Positions 35,597 to 44,505 of a stretch of 64,000 nt of DNA are shown here, piece after piece. The notes under the pieces were generated by a model. The model was not told the DNA's origin and did not search any database. It was given only the letters and a program-made list of their open reading frames with translations. Within the stretch, counting starts at the first letter, position 1, and every line of letters starts with the position of its first letter. The translations under genes were made by a program, and so were the position numbers. The stretch is from Nocardia aurantiaca (lineage in GTDB: Bacteria; Actinomycetota; Actinomycetes; Mycobacteriales; Mycobacteriaceae): the NCBI RefSeq assembly GCF_009708175.1, contig NZ_WMBB01000016.1, forward strand, positions 119,004-183,003, read 5' to 3'.

Positions 35597-37021
35597 ATGA
35601 GCCGAATGACGCCGCTGGACGCGGGATTCATGGCCATGGAAGACGCGGACCGGCATGTCAGCCTGGGACTGGGCACGGTCGCGATCATCGAAGGGCCGCC
35701 ACCCTCAGGCGAGGAGATGCGCGCGTACGCGCACCGGGCACTGGAACGACATCGGCGGCTGCGGTTGCGGGTGCGCGGCATGGGCTTGGGATTGCATGTG
35801 CCGGTATGGGAAGAAGACCCGAATTTCTCCCTGGAACACCACATTCGGTGGGCCGCGCTGCCGGCGCCCGGTGACGAAGCGGCGCTGCGGGACCTGGTCG
35901 CGACCGAACTGACCGCACGGCTGGACCGCGATCACCCGCTGTGGCGGCTGGTGGTTGTGGAAAATCTCGCCGGTGGCCGTTGGGCGATGCTCCTGCTGGC
36001 CCATCACACGATGGTCGACGGAGTCTCCGAGATCACCGCGTTCGAGAGTCTCTGCGATCCGGTGGACGGCGAGGCGATCAGCGCGACCGGGCCACGCGAA
36101 AACCCGTCACGCTCCGGTCTTCCGGCGACGAGGGGTTTGCTCGGTTCGATGTGGTGGGCCCTGCGATTGCCCTACACCGTGCCGCGGACCGCCTTCGGCG
36201 CGATACGGGCGGCGGGACCGGTGCTGTACGCGGCGATCGCCCCGGCCGAGGCATCCTCGTTGAACGGTCCCATCGGACGCCAGCGCCGTTATGCCATCGC
36301 TCGGACGGACTTGCCGCAGGTGCGCGAGATCGGGGCGGCCTTCGGTGTGACCGTCAACGATATCGCGGTCGCCGCCATCGCCGCCGCCTACCGGCGGCTG
36401 TTGCTGAGCCGGGGCGAGCGGCCCGCGCCCGGCAAGCTGCGGATCGTCGTTCCGGTGTCAAGGCGCGGCGCGGACGCGAAAGCCGTTCTCGACAATCGGG
36501 TTTCGGCCATGATCCCGGATCTGCCGATCGAGATCGAGGATCCTGTCGAACGCTTGCTGGCCGTTCACGAACGGATCCGGGGACACAAATCCAGCGGCGA
36601 GGTCGAGGCTGAGCGAACGATTCTCACACCGGCCCAATGGCTGCCGTTCTGGTTGATAGCCACGGTGTTCCGCCTCGCGGCCTATTATCCCCAGCGCGGT
36701 GTGGCAGCGCTGGCGACCAACATAGCCGGTGCCCCACACGGGTTGGCCATAGGCGGTCGGCGAGTGCTGGAGATGTGGCCCTGCATCCCGATCGCCCTGC
36801 GGGTGCGGAGCACCATCGCGATTCTCAGCTATGTCGACCAGCTGACTTTCGGGATCACCGGTGACTACGACACCACACCCGATATCGACACGATCGCCTC
36901 GGGGATCAGGAGCGAGATCTCGGTGCTGTCGGCGCACGCGCGCGGTGTCGCGGCCGCTGCGGAGTTGCACCACCACACCGATACCGGCACCGGCGGTGAG
37001 CAGCCTGCCGACCGGTCATGA
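35597..37021 (+). CDS. Wax ester synthase/diacylglycerol acyltransferase (WS/DGAT)
   Basis: 474 residues from ATG 35597 (MSRMTPLDAGFMAMED), the family's usual N-terminus. The catalytic HHxxxDG motif is LLAHHTMVDGV (residues 136-142). The conserved DNRVSAMIPDLPIEIEDP and NIAGAPHGLAIGGRRVLEM are family landmarks of the C-terminal half. The enzyme makes triacylglycerol or wax esters from acyl-CoA at the membrane or lipid droplet, a storage pathway common in Nocardia, Rhodococcus and mycobacteria. A hydrolase and a phasin-like helical protein lie just downstream. Confidence 0.95.
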   Translation: MSRMTPLDAGFMAMEDADRHVSLGLGTVAIIEGPPPSGEEMRAYAHRALERHRRLRLRVRGMGLGLHVPVWEEDPNFSLEHHIRWAALPAPGDEAALRDLVATELTARLDRDHPLWRLVVVENLAGGRWAMLLLAHHTMVDGVSEITAFESLCDPVDGEAISATGPRENPSRSGLPATRGLLGSMWWALRLPYTVPRTAFGAIRAAGPVLYAAIAPAEASSLNGPIGRQRRYAIARTDLPQVREIGAAFGVTVNDIAVAAIAAAYRRLLLSRGERPAPGKLRIVVPVSRRGADAKAVLDNRVSAMIPDLPIEIEDPVERLLAVHERIRGHKSSGEVEAERTILTPAQWLPFWLIATVFRLAAYYPQRGVAALATNIAGAPHGLAIGGRRVLEMWPCIPIALRVRSTIAILSYVDQLTFGITGDYDTTPDIDTIASGIRSEISVLSAHARGVAAAAELHHHTDTGTGGEQPADRS

Positions 37022-37147
37022 ACTCGCCATCGGTCCTGGTGCGGGCTCGATGAACTCCTGTGGCAGCGACGCGCTGCCCAATGGCAGTCTGTGATCAGGG
37101 CATGCCGGGCATGGGTTCGACCCTGAAGTCCGGGTGCGGCGTCTTCG

Positions 37148-38008
37148 TCAGGCGGCGCCGGTGGCGGGCGAGAATGTCAGCACCTCGCTGATGACCTCGC
37201 CGAAGCGGGTCGGGTCGGCGAGCAGCCAGCAGTGTCTGCCCTCGACCGTGATCGTCCTGAACTCCTCGTGCGCGGAGCGGAGGGTGTGGGTCGCGGCCGC
37301 GGGGATCACGTTGTCGTCATTGCTCCAGACGATGGTCACAGGCAGCCCGCGACGACCGATTTCGGCGAGTTCTCTGGTCAGATCGGCCGTTCTGACCAGC
37401 TTCGCCGCGCGCCAGAAGGCTCGCGGATGGCTGACCGCCGCTGGTACGCCGTCACGCAGGATCACCGGCAGGACCCGCGTCAGTTCCTGCGCCGGGAGAA
37501 CATCGGCCTGGAGATGCAGGCCCCAATCCCACAGCGGCCGTTGCGTCATCGCCACCAGCGTGCCCCGGCCGTTCACCCACGCCGAGCCGCCGACCGAATT
37601 GACCAGCACCAGCCGTCCCACCAAATCCGGCGAATCGTAGGCGGTCATGATGGCGACGCCGCCGCCGAACGAGTGGCCTATGAGCATCACCGGTTCGGTG
37701 ATGTCCACAGCCCTGATGAACGCGGCGACCCATGCCGCGTAACCGCGTATGGTGAACTTGCTCCGGGGCAGTTCATCGGTGCCGCCGAAGCCGGGCATCG
37801 TCGGCGCGTAGACCCGGAAGCCACGCCGCGCCAGCTCTTCGAGCGCCGCTCGGTAGGTGCGGTTGGTCAGCCCGAATCCGTGTAGCAGGACGACGCTGGG
37901 ACCGGTGCCGCCGACCAGGTAACGGCTGCGGACGCCATCGACCGTCGTGGCACGCCATCGCAGCTCGCTGCCGCCGGGTCGGTTGTCGGTCTGCTGAGTG
38001 GGTTCCAT
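37148..38008 (-). CDS. Alpha/beta hydrolase
   Basis: 286 residues from ATG 38006-38008 (MEPTQQTDN). The core has oxyanion HGFGLTNRTY, nucleophile elbow LIGHSFGGGV, the acid strand VTIVWSNDDNVIP and catalytic His in VEGRHCWLLADP. Close to actinobacterial ester or lipid hydrolases and haloperoxidase-like proteins. It is convergent with the WS/DGAT gene, so a lipid-related job is plausible but unproven. A longer start is possible upstream but adds an Arg-rich leader. Confidence 0.88.
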   Translation of the reverse strand: MEPTQQTDNRPGGSELRWRATTVDGVRSRYLVGGTGPSVVLLHGFGLTNRTYRAALEELARRGFRVYAPTMPGFGGTDELPRSKFTIRGYAAWVAAFIRAVDITEPVMLIGHSFGGGVAIMTAYDSPDLVGRLVLVNSVGGSAWVNGRGTLVAMTQRPLWDWGLHLQADVLPAQELTRVLPVILRDGVPAAVSHPRAFWRAAKLVRTADLTRELAEIGRRGLPVTIVWSNDDNVIPAAATHTLRSAHEEFRTITVEGRHCWLLADPTRFGEVISEVLTFSPATGAA

Positions 38009-38206
38009 ATCTCCACTGTTCGTCGTCGGACGGATGCTCGCCGAGAGTCCAAGGCCGTCCATCGACGGCGGAATGCTCCACGTCTGCCAGGACTTTCGAC
38101 TCCCCCGGGCCCGTGCGAACGACCTGTCCGGCCGGGACCGCAAGTATGCCCGGTGGCCGCTGTCCTTGTCAGCGCGGCCACCGGGCGCCTCGTCCTCGGC
38201 CATGGT

Positions 38207-38527
38207 TCAGCGTTTGTCCCCTTCGGCCTTGTTCAGCACGTTGCCCGCGTCGCGCACGACGCTGCGCAGGAATTCGTACTGCGCCGTAATGAGCTTGTCG
38301 GACATTTCCAGGCCGGCGTCGATGAGCGTCTTGCGCAGCGCATGCAGAGCCGAGTCCTCTCGAATCGCATCCCGCCGTTCGCGGATCGCCTCGTCGACGG
38401 TGGTGATGAACTTGTGCACGGCCTCGCCGGCGGTCCGCTGCCCGGCCTTGGCCGACGCGAGCACCTCCTCGGACAGGCGCTCTGTCTGCTCGGTCTCCGC
38501 GGTCTGCTTCTGAGTGGGCGTTGTCAT
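38207..38527 (-). CDS. Small helical protein, phasin-like, hypothetical
   Basis: 106 residues from ATG 38525-38527 preceded by AGGAGC. Almost entirely amphipathic helix with no cysteine or membrane segment: EEVLASAKAGQRTAGEAVHK, HALRKTLIDAGLEMSDKLIT, FLRSVVRDAGNVLNKAEG. This resembles phasins and other granule- or droplet-coating proteins by pattern only. With the WS/DGAT and hydrolase genes nearby, a lipid-droplet role is a reasonable guess. Confidence 0.7.
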   Translation of the reverse strand: MTTPTQKQTAETEQTERLSEEVLASAKAGQRTAGEAVHKFITTVDEAIRERRDAIREDSALHALRKTLIDAGLEMSDKLITAQYEFLRSVVRDAGNVLNKAEGDKR

Positions 38528-38881
38528 GGTCTGCTCCTGGAGTAGGAATGTGAAATGCTGCTGACTGGATAGGCAACGTGCCCAGCATGGTCCCGCGACG
38601 GTGGCGCTTCGTAGGGCCGATGGTCCCCATCCAGGCCGCCGATCCGCCTCAACCACTCGAACTGCATTCGGGGACAAGCTCATCCGTCGCCTACCGCTGC
38701 GGCGCCTGGATGTGGGCTCACATGGCCTCCCGCCCGGTCGGTGGTGGCCCGGTGGCCGTTCGCCGATCCGCTCCGGTGTGTGGCGCGCCGAGGCGTCGGG
38801 GTGACAGGGGATTCTCGCGAACTTATGGCAACCTTGCCGGGGTTTCAGTGAAGGCTGTGATTGCGGATCGAGGAGCGGTGT
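38528..38881. other. Divergent intergenic region, nothing recognised
   Basis: It lies between the phasin-like gene (minus) and the XRE gene (plus). It should contain both promoters, but no clear palindrome or -10/-35 pair was seen. Confidence 0.4.
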
Positions 38882-39325
38882 ATGGCGAAGATGGGTAGGC
38901 GGAAGCGGTCTCGGCTCATCACCCTGGGGCTGATGACATCGGGGAAGGCGCCGCGCGCGCAGGTCGGAGAGCGGGCGAACACGGAGCCGGCCGTCACCGA
39001 GGTCTCCGAGCCGGTTGTCGCGGAGGTCGGGGACATGGCCCTGGCGCAGGCGTCGACGCCCGTTGCGGCGGCCGGCGTACCGGATATCAAGGCGCTCGCC
39101 GAACGGGTCAAGGCGCGGCGGCGGGAGAATGGCTGGACGCAGGCCGATGTGGCGCGACAGGGTGGTCCGTCCGCGGGATCGGTCAGTCAGATCGAGCGGT
39201 GTCTGATCGAGGCTCCGGTGCGGGACATGCTGAACAAGCTCGACGTGGGGCTCGGATGGCCGCCGGGCACGGCCGCGGACATTCTGCGGGGCGCGAGCTC
39301 GGAGCTGGTGGGCGCTGCACTCTGA
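38882..39325 (+). CDS. XRE-type helix-turn-helix protein with a long N-terminal extension
   Basis: 147 residues from ATG 38882 after GAGGAG. A basic N-terminus (MAKMGRRKRSRLITLG) and a Val/Ala/Pro-rich linker precede a Cro/CI-type domain: ALAERVKARRRENGWTQADV, then GGPSAGSVSQIERCLIEAPV. The helix-turn-helix is recognisable but slightly divergent (QGGPSAGSVSQIE). Target unknown. Confidence 0.75.
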   Translation: MAKMGRRKRSRLITLGLMTSGKAPRAQVGERANTEPAVTEVSEPVVAEVGDMALAQASTPVAAAGVPDIKALAERVKARRRENGWTQADVARQGGPSAGSVSQIERCLIEAPVRDMLNKLDVGLGWPPGTAADILRGASSELVGAAL

Positions 39326-39426
39326 CGGCAACGGCGAGGCCTCGATCGAATCGTCGATCGGGGCCTCGCCGCCTTGTGCCCGCCGTCATGGTGATCGGGG
39401 CCGGGCGGCGCCAGGCTATGCGCTGG

Positions 39427-40209
39427 CTATGTGTGGGCGGCGCCGTCGATTCGGATTTCGGTGCCGCTGATGAAACGGCCGTCGTCGGAGACGAGCATGG
39501 CGATGACGCCGGCCACATTCTCCGGGCCGGCCAATTCGGCCGGATTGTCCTGCGGGAGAATGGCGATCAGGCGGCTGAACAGGGACCAGTCGGCATCCTG
39601 CGGGAGGTAGCCGGGGGTGGCGTCGGTGATGCCGGACTTGATGCCGCCGGGGGCCACGCTCACCGCGCGCAGGCCCTGCTTGCCGTATTCCAGGGCCAGC
39701 ACATGGGTCAGGGTCTGGATGCCGCCCTTGCTGGCCGAGTACGCGGCCATATAGGGGTGCGCGAAGTTGGCGGAGGTGGAGCTGAAGTTCACCACCGTGC
39801 TGCGCGGGTTGGCGAGCAGGGCGGGCAGGGCTTCGCGGGTCACCAGGAAGGTGCCGGTGAGGTTGACGTTGATGATCTGGTTCCACAGGTCCAGCGACGT
39901 CTCGTGGGTGTGGGCGGCGCGCAGGATGCCGGCTGCGTTCACGAGCGCGTCGAGCCCGCCGAGGGATTCGACGGCGTGGCGCACGCCCTCGATCACCTCC
40001 GACTCCACGCCGATATTCATAACGAGGGTGGTCAGGCGGGCATCGGCGCCCGCTTCGGTGGCCTGCTTGCGGGTCAGTTCGAGTCCCTCGGTGTTGACGT
40101 CGGCGCCGACGACGACCGCGCCCTCGGACAGCAGGCGGAGGACGGTGGCCTGACCGATGCCGGATCCGGCGCCGGTCACCAGGATGCGGCGCTGCTCGAG
40201 ACGGTTCAT
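39427..40209 (-). CDS. Classical SDR oxidoreductase
   Basis: 260 residues with all classical SDR motifs: cofactor loop LVTGAGSGIGQATVL, VNAAGI, catalytic Ser in VVNFSSTSANFA and the YSASKGG Tyr/Lys pair, then VAPGGIKSGI. Asp after strand 2 (VVGADVNTEGL) suggests NAD(H). It is divergent from the TetR gene at 40313, which most likely represses it through the palindrome between them. Confidence 0.93.
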   Translation of the reverse strand: MNRLEQRRILVTGAGSGIGQATVLRLLSEGAVVVGADVNTEGLELTRKQATEAGADARLTTLVMNIGVESEVIEGVRHAVESLGGLDALVNAAGILRAAHTHETSLDLWNQIINVNLTGTFLVTREALPALLANPRSTVVNFSSTSANFAHPYMAAYSASKGGIQTLTHVLALEYGKQGLRAVSVAPGGIKSGITDATPGYLPQDADWSLFSRLIAILPQDNPAELAGPENVAGVIAMLVSDDGRFISGTEIRIDGAAHT

Positions 40210-40256
40210 GGGTCACTTCCTGATCGGATCGGTGGTGGACTTATTTCTGACACGAT

Positions 40257-40282
40257 ATGCCTAAAATGGCACTCTATGCCAT
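40257..40282. promoter_or_regulatory. Palindromic operator between SDR and TetR genes
   Basis: ATGGCA-CTCTA-TGCCAT (40266-40282) is a perfect 6-bp inverted repeat with a 5-base spacer. A further half-site ATGCC lies at 40257-40261. It is 31-56 bases from the TetR start and fits autoregulation. Confidence 0.65.
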
Positions 40283-40312
40283 CAACGTTGTCGACCTCGG
40301 TACAGTTCCCCG

Positions 40313-40936
40313 GTGACCAGCGAGCGAAACCGCGCCGGGCGCCCGGCCCTCAGCGAGAGCCGCCGTGCGGCCACGCGCCGGGAAGTGGCCCTGGTGGCGG
40401 CACACCTTTTCATCGAGAACGGGTATGCCGCGACAACCGTCGACGACATTGCCGCGGCCGCGGGAATGGGGTTGCGGACGTTCTACCGGTACTTCGCCGG
40501 TAAGGAAGATGTCGTCGCGCCGTTGCTGGCCATCGGAACCCAGGCCTGGGCGGACGAACTCGCCGCGTGCCCGCCGGACCTGCCGTTGCGGGAGGCGCTG
40601 AGCCGCTCGTATCGCACGGCCACGGTGGGCACCCTCGCTGCGGAGGGCATCGCCGAGGCCCGCCTGCGCCCGCTGGTACACGCCGCGACCCAACTGCCCG
40701 CCCTGCGCGCGACCTGGCTACGCGTTCAATACGACTGCGAAACCCAGCTCGTTCCCATTATCGCCGCACGCACCGGCCGCCCCGCCGACGACCTCGACGT
40801 CGCGCTTGCCGCCGCCATGGCCAATACGGCCGTGCGCCTGGCGACCGAGCTCTGGGCGGCGGGGGAGGAGTCCGGCTCCGCCGCCGATGTCGTCGACACC
40901 TGCCTCGCGCGCCTGGCCACCAGCAGCTTGCTTTGA
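40313..40936 (+). CDS. TetR-family transcriptional regulator (divergent from SDR)
   Basis: 207 residues. The N-terminal DNA-binding domain reads VALVAAHLFIENGYAATTVD, DIAAAAGMGLRTFYRYFAGK. The C-terminal ligand domain is all-helical. The divergent arrangement with an SDR gene and a palindrome between them is the standard TetR layout; the inducer is probably an SDR substrate. Confidence 0.93.
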   Translation: MTSERNRAGRPALSESRRAATRREVALVAAHLFIENGYAATTVDDIAAAAGMGLRTFYRYFAGKEDVVAPLLAIGTQAWADELAACPPDLPLREALSRSYRTATVGTLAAEGIAEARLRPLVHAATQLPALRATWLRVQYDCETQLVPIIAARTGRPADDLDVALAAAMANTAVRLATELWAAGEESGSAADVVDTCLARLATSSLL

Positions 40937-41110
40937 CGTCCTCTATCGGCGCCCTCGCGGGCGCTCTCAGTGGGTTCCTGTTGCACAGCACCTGCTTTCG
41001 GGCCAGGCCGAAAGGCTTCCCGCGGAACTCGGTTGGACGCCACGCCGCACCGCCGAACCGGTATCGTCGCCGACGCCTGGCGGTTCCATCGCACCTTTTC
41101 AGGAGATGCC

Positions 41111-41914
41111 GTGACCACACCGTCCCTCGGATCCGAATACATAAGCCTTGACCCCCTGCGGGTCCGCATCGATACCCATCGGCGCTACTCCGAGATCGCC
41201 GATGACGTCAACAAGGTCGTCTCCGACACCCTGCGACTGAACGGTAATGAGAACCTTGTCGATATCGGTTGCGGCACAGGGGAATTCCTGAAACATCTGG
41301 TTGATCGCGGGCATCGCGGGCGGCTGGCCGGCATCGACGCCTCGCTCGCGGCCGTTGCCGCCGCGTCACGGGTGCCGGGTGTCGACGGCATCCGCGGCGC
41401 CGCCGAGGATCTCCCGCTGTTCGACAGCGTGTGCGACGTGCTCACCGCGCGGCACATGCTCTACCACCTCACCGATCCCGTTCGCGCACTCCAGGAATTC
41501 CGTCGCGTCACCAGGCTCGGCGGCACCGTCTGCGTCGTGGTCAACCACGCCCGAACCTGCCACCGAACCCGCGACCTGGTCACCGAAATCGCCGCACGGT
41601 TCGGGCTCTCCGCACCCGACGGGATGATCAACGAGGACGTCAACTCCGACACCATTGCGGACATGATGACCGAGGTGTTCGGCGACGTCGACGTCCATCG
41701 AATGGACAATGCCCTGGCATTCCCGAAGCCCGAACCGGCCGTCCGATTCGCCGAGTCGCTGTTCTCGTTCTGCGGCATCGCATCCGACCACCCGCAACGT
41801 GCGCGGATCCGAACCGAGGTCGAGACCGCGCTGCGTAATTGGTTCGAGGATCACCCCGGCCGGACGTGGCGAGATCCCAAGGGCTACACGGTAGCCACGG
41901 TCACCTGCTCGTAG
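41111..41914 (+). CDS. Class I SAM-dependent methyltransferase
   Basis: A GTG at 41111 follows AGGAG; 267 residues. SAM-binding motif NLVDIGCGTGEFLKHL, acidic strand-2 end GIDASLAAV, motif II AAEDLPLFDSVCDVLTARHM and VTRLGGTVCVVVNH. The type often acts on small natural products or amino compounds. Both neighbours appear unrelated. Substrate unknown. Confidence 0.9.
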   Translation: MTTPSLGSEYISLDPLRVRIDTHRRYSEIADDVNKVVSDTLRLNGNENLVDIGCGTGEFLKHLVDRGHRGRLAGIDASLAAVAAASRVPGVDGIRGAAEDLPLFDSVCDVLTARHMLYHLTDPVRALQEFRRVTRLGGTVCVVVNHARTCHRTRDLVTEIAARFGLSAPDGMINEDVNSDTIADMMTEVFGDVDVHRMDNALAFPKPEPAVRFAESLFSFCGIASDHPQRARIRTEVETALRNWFEDHPGRTWRDPKGYTVATVTCS

Positions 41915-42186
41915 CTCACCAACGCCCTTCTGCGAGACCGACGAAACATGATCGGCCCGCGGCAATTCGGTGCTCAGGAAAGCACGAGCGAGCCTGCGTG
42001 GATGCCCGCCGATTCAGATCGCGCTGGGCACCTACGAGGACCCCTCACCTACGGGTGGCCCGGCCCCGGTCGTCTGGTCATCAGTGCCGACGACTACTCC
42101 GGTCATCGCATCCCCGCCTATTTCACCCAGCTCGATCGGAAGTCGATCCCGCTGCTGGAGCGCGGCTTCGGCTGGGTGGAGGAGCC

Positions 42187-42771
42187 CTACGGCCGCTGAC
42201 CGTCCAGCGTGGTGCGGAGCCCGTCGATGGTCACCGCGATCAGCCGTTCGGCCGCCTCGGGCTTGGTTTCGCAGGCGACGCCGATGCCGTGCCCGAACCT
42301 GATCAGGTCGACGGGTTCGACGTCGGTGCGGATCGCCCCCGCGTCCTGCGCCGCTTTCAGCAGCAGGGCCGCCGCGTCGGTGATGGACGTGCGGCACAGT
42401 CTGAAGGTCGGCGAGTCGTGGTCCATGCCGGCCTTCAGGGTGGTGGCGAGGACGCGGTTGGCCATTACCCACGCCACCTGTTCGCGCAGCCAGTACTCGA
42501 AAGCTGTCGCGGGCGTGTGGGTTTCGAGTAGTACCTGGGCGCGCTGACTCAGCTGCTCGATATTGGAGCGGTAGACGGCCTCGATGAGCACGTCGCGATT
42601 CGGGAAGTGCCGGTACAGCGTGCCGATGCCGACGCCCGCCCGGCGCGCGATCTCCTCCAGGGGCGCTTCCGGACCCAGTTCGGCGAAGGCTTGCTGGGCG
42701 GTGGTCACGATCCGCTCGTAGTTGCGCCGGGCATCGGCGCGCATCGGCTTTCCCGTCGACGGTGCTTCCAT
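42187..42771 (-). CDS. TetR-family repressor of the adjacent efflux pump
   Basis: 194 residues from ATG 42769-42771 (MEAPSTGKPMRADARRNYER). The DNA-binding helices read APLEEIARRAGVGIGTLYRH. It is divergent from the DHA2 efflux gene, with three related GGAGG/CCTCC palindromes in the 114-bp gap, so it very likely represses the pump and itself. A short reading-frame scrap (DDYSGHRIPAYFTQLDRK) overlaps its 3' flank on the other strand and is not explained. Confidence 0.93.
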   Translation of the reverse strand: MEAPSTGKPMRADARRNYERIVTTAQQAFAELGPEAPLEEIARRAGVGIGTLYRHFPNRDVLIEAVYRSNIEQLSQRAQVLLETHTPATAFEYWLREQVAWVMANRVLATTLKAGMDHDSPTFRLCRTSITDAAALLLKAAQDAGAIRTDVEPVDLIRFGHGIGVACETKPEAAERLIAVTIDGLRTTLDGQRP

Positions 42772-42786
42772 AGAACCCTCCACTAG

Positions 42787-42807
42787 AAACGGATGGAACC
42801 TCCGGTT
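42787..42807. promoter_or_regulatory. TetR operator, site 1 (imperfect)
   Basis: AAACGGATGGA-A-CCTCCGGTT is an imperfect version of the perfect palindrome at site 3, just upstream of the tetR start. Confidence 0.6.
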
Positions 42808-42820
42808 AGACTTGCGAAAC

Positions 42821-42835
42821 TGGAGGAACCCTCCA
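42821..42835. promoter_or_regulatory. TetR operator, site 2
   Basis: TGGAGG-AAC-CCTCCA, perfect 6-bp arms. Centred 31 bp from site 1 and 35 bp from site 3. Confidence 0.6.
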
Positions 42836-42852
42836 TATGATAGCTCCATCGG

Positions 42853-42873
42853 AAACGGAGGACTCCTCCGTTT
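42853..42873. promoter_or_regulatory. TetR operator, site 3 (perfect 21-bp palindrome)
   Basis: AAACGGAGGA-C-TCCTCCGTTT has perfect 10-bp arms and ends 12 bases before the efflux-pump start codon, where bound repressor would block initiation. Confidence 0.8.
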
Positions 42874-42885
42874 GAATCCCATTCG

Positions 42886-44391
42886 ATGGAGCATTCTTTG
42901 TCGACCACCCTTTCTTCGAGCGATGCCGTCGCGGGCACCCGCGTCACCGCATCGCCTCGAGCCAGCCGACTTCGGTCGGGAATCGTGCTGGCGACCCTGC
43001 TGACCTGCCAATTGATGATCGTCCTGGATATCACGGTGATGAATGTGGCGCTGCCGCGCATTCAGAGCGATCTGCATTTCAGCGCCACCGGCCTGTCCTG
43101 GGTGATGAACTCCTACAGCCTGGTCTTCGGTGGACTGCTGTTGCTCGGCGGGCGCGCCGGCGACCTGTTCGGTCGCCGCAACCTGTTCATCGCCGGCGCG
43201 ACGCTGTTCACGCTGGCCTCTCTCGCGGGCGGGCTCGCGCCCACCGCCGGTTGGCTACTCGCCGCCCGGGTCGTGCAGGGCATCGGCGGGGCCATGGCCG
43301 GCCCCAACACCCTTGCCCTATTGACCACTACGTTCAGCGACCCCAAAGCCCGGATGCGCGTGCTGGCCCTGTTCTCCGGAATGTCCAGTGCGGGTTTCGC
43401 TATCGGCCTGATCGTCGGCGGCCTGCTGACCGAATGGTTGAGCTGGCGCTCGGTGCTGTTCATCAATGTGCCGTTCGGGCTGGCGGTCGTGGTGCTGGCG
43501 CTGCTGTATCTGCCCACCGCCCAACGGCAATCGGCGCACCTCGACCTGCCCGGCGCGTTCACCGCCACCACCGGTGTGGCCGCTCTGGTCTACGGCTTCA
43601 TCAGCGCCGCGTCGGACGGCTGGGGGAGTGCGACCACCGATATCTTCCTGGCGGCCGGTGCGGCCCTGATCATCGCGTTCCTCGCCATCGAATCGCGCAC
43701 GGCCCAACCGCTGCTGCCGTTGCGTCTGTTCGCCGACCGCAATCGCGCCGCCGCCTACGCCAATATGTTCCTGACCCCCATGGCGGGCATGTCGATGTTC
43801 TTCTTCCTCACCCAGTTCCTGCAGGACGTCCTCGGATTGAGCGCCCTGGCAACGGGTTTCGCCTTCCTGCCGACGGCCGCGCTCATGTTCACCATGATCC
43901 GGTTGATTCCACGCCTACTGCCCCGGTTCGGCCCGAAGCCGGTCACCCTGGTCGGCGCCGGATCGATGGTCACCGGACTCATCCTGCTCACCCAATTGAC
44001 CACCGACAGCGGCTACTTCCCGCTGCTGTTCATCGCCATGATCCTCATAGGATGCGGTCTCGGCCTGGCGGTTTCGCCCCTGAACGTCATCATCATGTCC
44101 AACGTCGAACCTCACGAAGCCGGCGCGGCGGGCGGCGCACTGCAAACCCTGCAGCAAACCGGCGCCTCCCTCGGCCTGGCCATCCTGGTCACCGTCTTCG
44201 GCACCGCAACCCGCAGCGCGGGCGGCTCCATCCAACACGCCCTGGTCAGCGGCATGACCACCGCCTTCGCCGCCGCCGCGGGCATCGCCACCCTGACCTT
44301 CGTGGTCGCCCTCACCTTCCGAGCCGTCAGGCCCACGACCGCGGGCGCTCGCCGCGGGCAGACCCCTGTGACCGAGTCCAGCTCTGGGTAG
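42886..44391 (+). CDS. DHA2-family (EmrB/QacA-type) MFS drug exporter
   Basis: 501 residues with the 14-helix pattern of DHA2 exporters. Helix 1 carries the acidic LMIVLDITVMNVALPRIQ and loop 2-3 the GGRAGDLFGRRNLF motif. Helix 5 has the antiporter motif RVVQGIGGAMAGPNTLALL. No clear ribosome site precedes ATG 42886; the palindrome at 42853 occupies that leader. Divergent TetR control is likely. The substrates are probably lipophilic toxic compounds. Confidence 0.93.
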   Translation: MEHSLSTTLSSSDAVAGTRVTASPRASRLRSGIVLATLLTCQLMIVLDITVMNVALPRIQSDLHFSATGLSWVMNSYSLVFGGLLLLGGRAGDLFGRRNLFIAGATLFTLASLAGGLAPTAGWLLAARVVQGIGGAMAGPNTLALLTTTFSDPKARMRVLALFSGMSSAGFAIGLIVGGLLTEWLSWRSVLFINVPFGLAVVVLALLYLPTAQRQSAHLDLPGAFTATTGVAALVYGFISAASDGWGSATTDIFLAAGAALIIAFLAIESRTAQPLLPLRLFADRNRAAAYANMFLTPMAGMSMFFFLTQFLQDVLGLSALATGFAFLPTAALMFTMIRLIPRLLPRFGPKPVTLVGAGSMVTGLILLTQLTTDSGYFPLLFIAMILIGCGLGLAVSPLNVIIMSNVEPHEAGAAGGALQTLQQTGASLGLAILVTVFGTATRSAGGSIQHALVSGMTTAFAAAAGIATLTFVVALTFRAVRPTTAGARRGQTPVTESSSG

Positions 44392-44505
44392 TTCGGTGAT
44401 GTGAAATCGAACGGTCGGCCCACCACGAACTGTGGTGGGCTGCTCGCCGACCGTGATCAATTCACTCACCAGCGCCGCCCACCGTGTGGTGGCAGGATCG
44501 GAACG

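Noticed and set aside
38207..39331. 374-residue minus frame
   Set aside because: Only the last 106 residues have a ribosome site and natural composition; the rest is antisense to the XRE gene.
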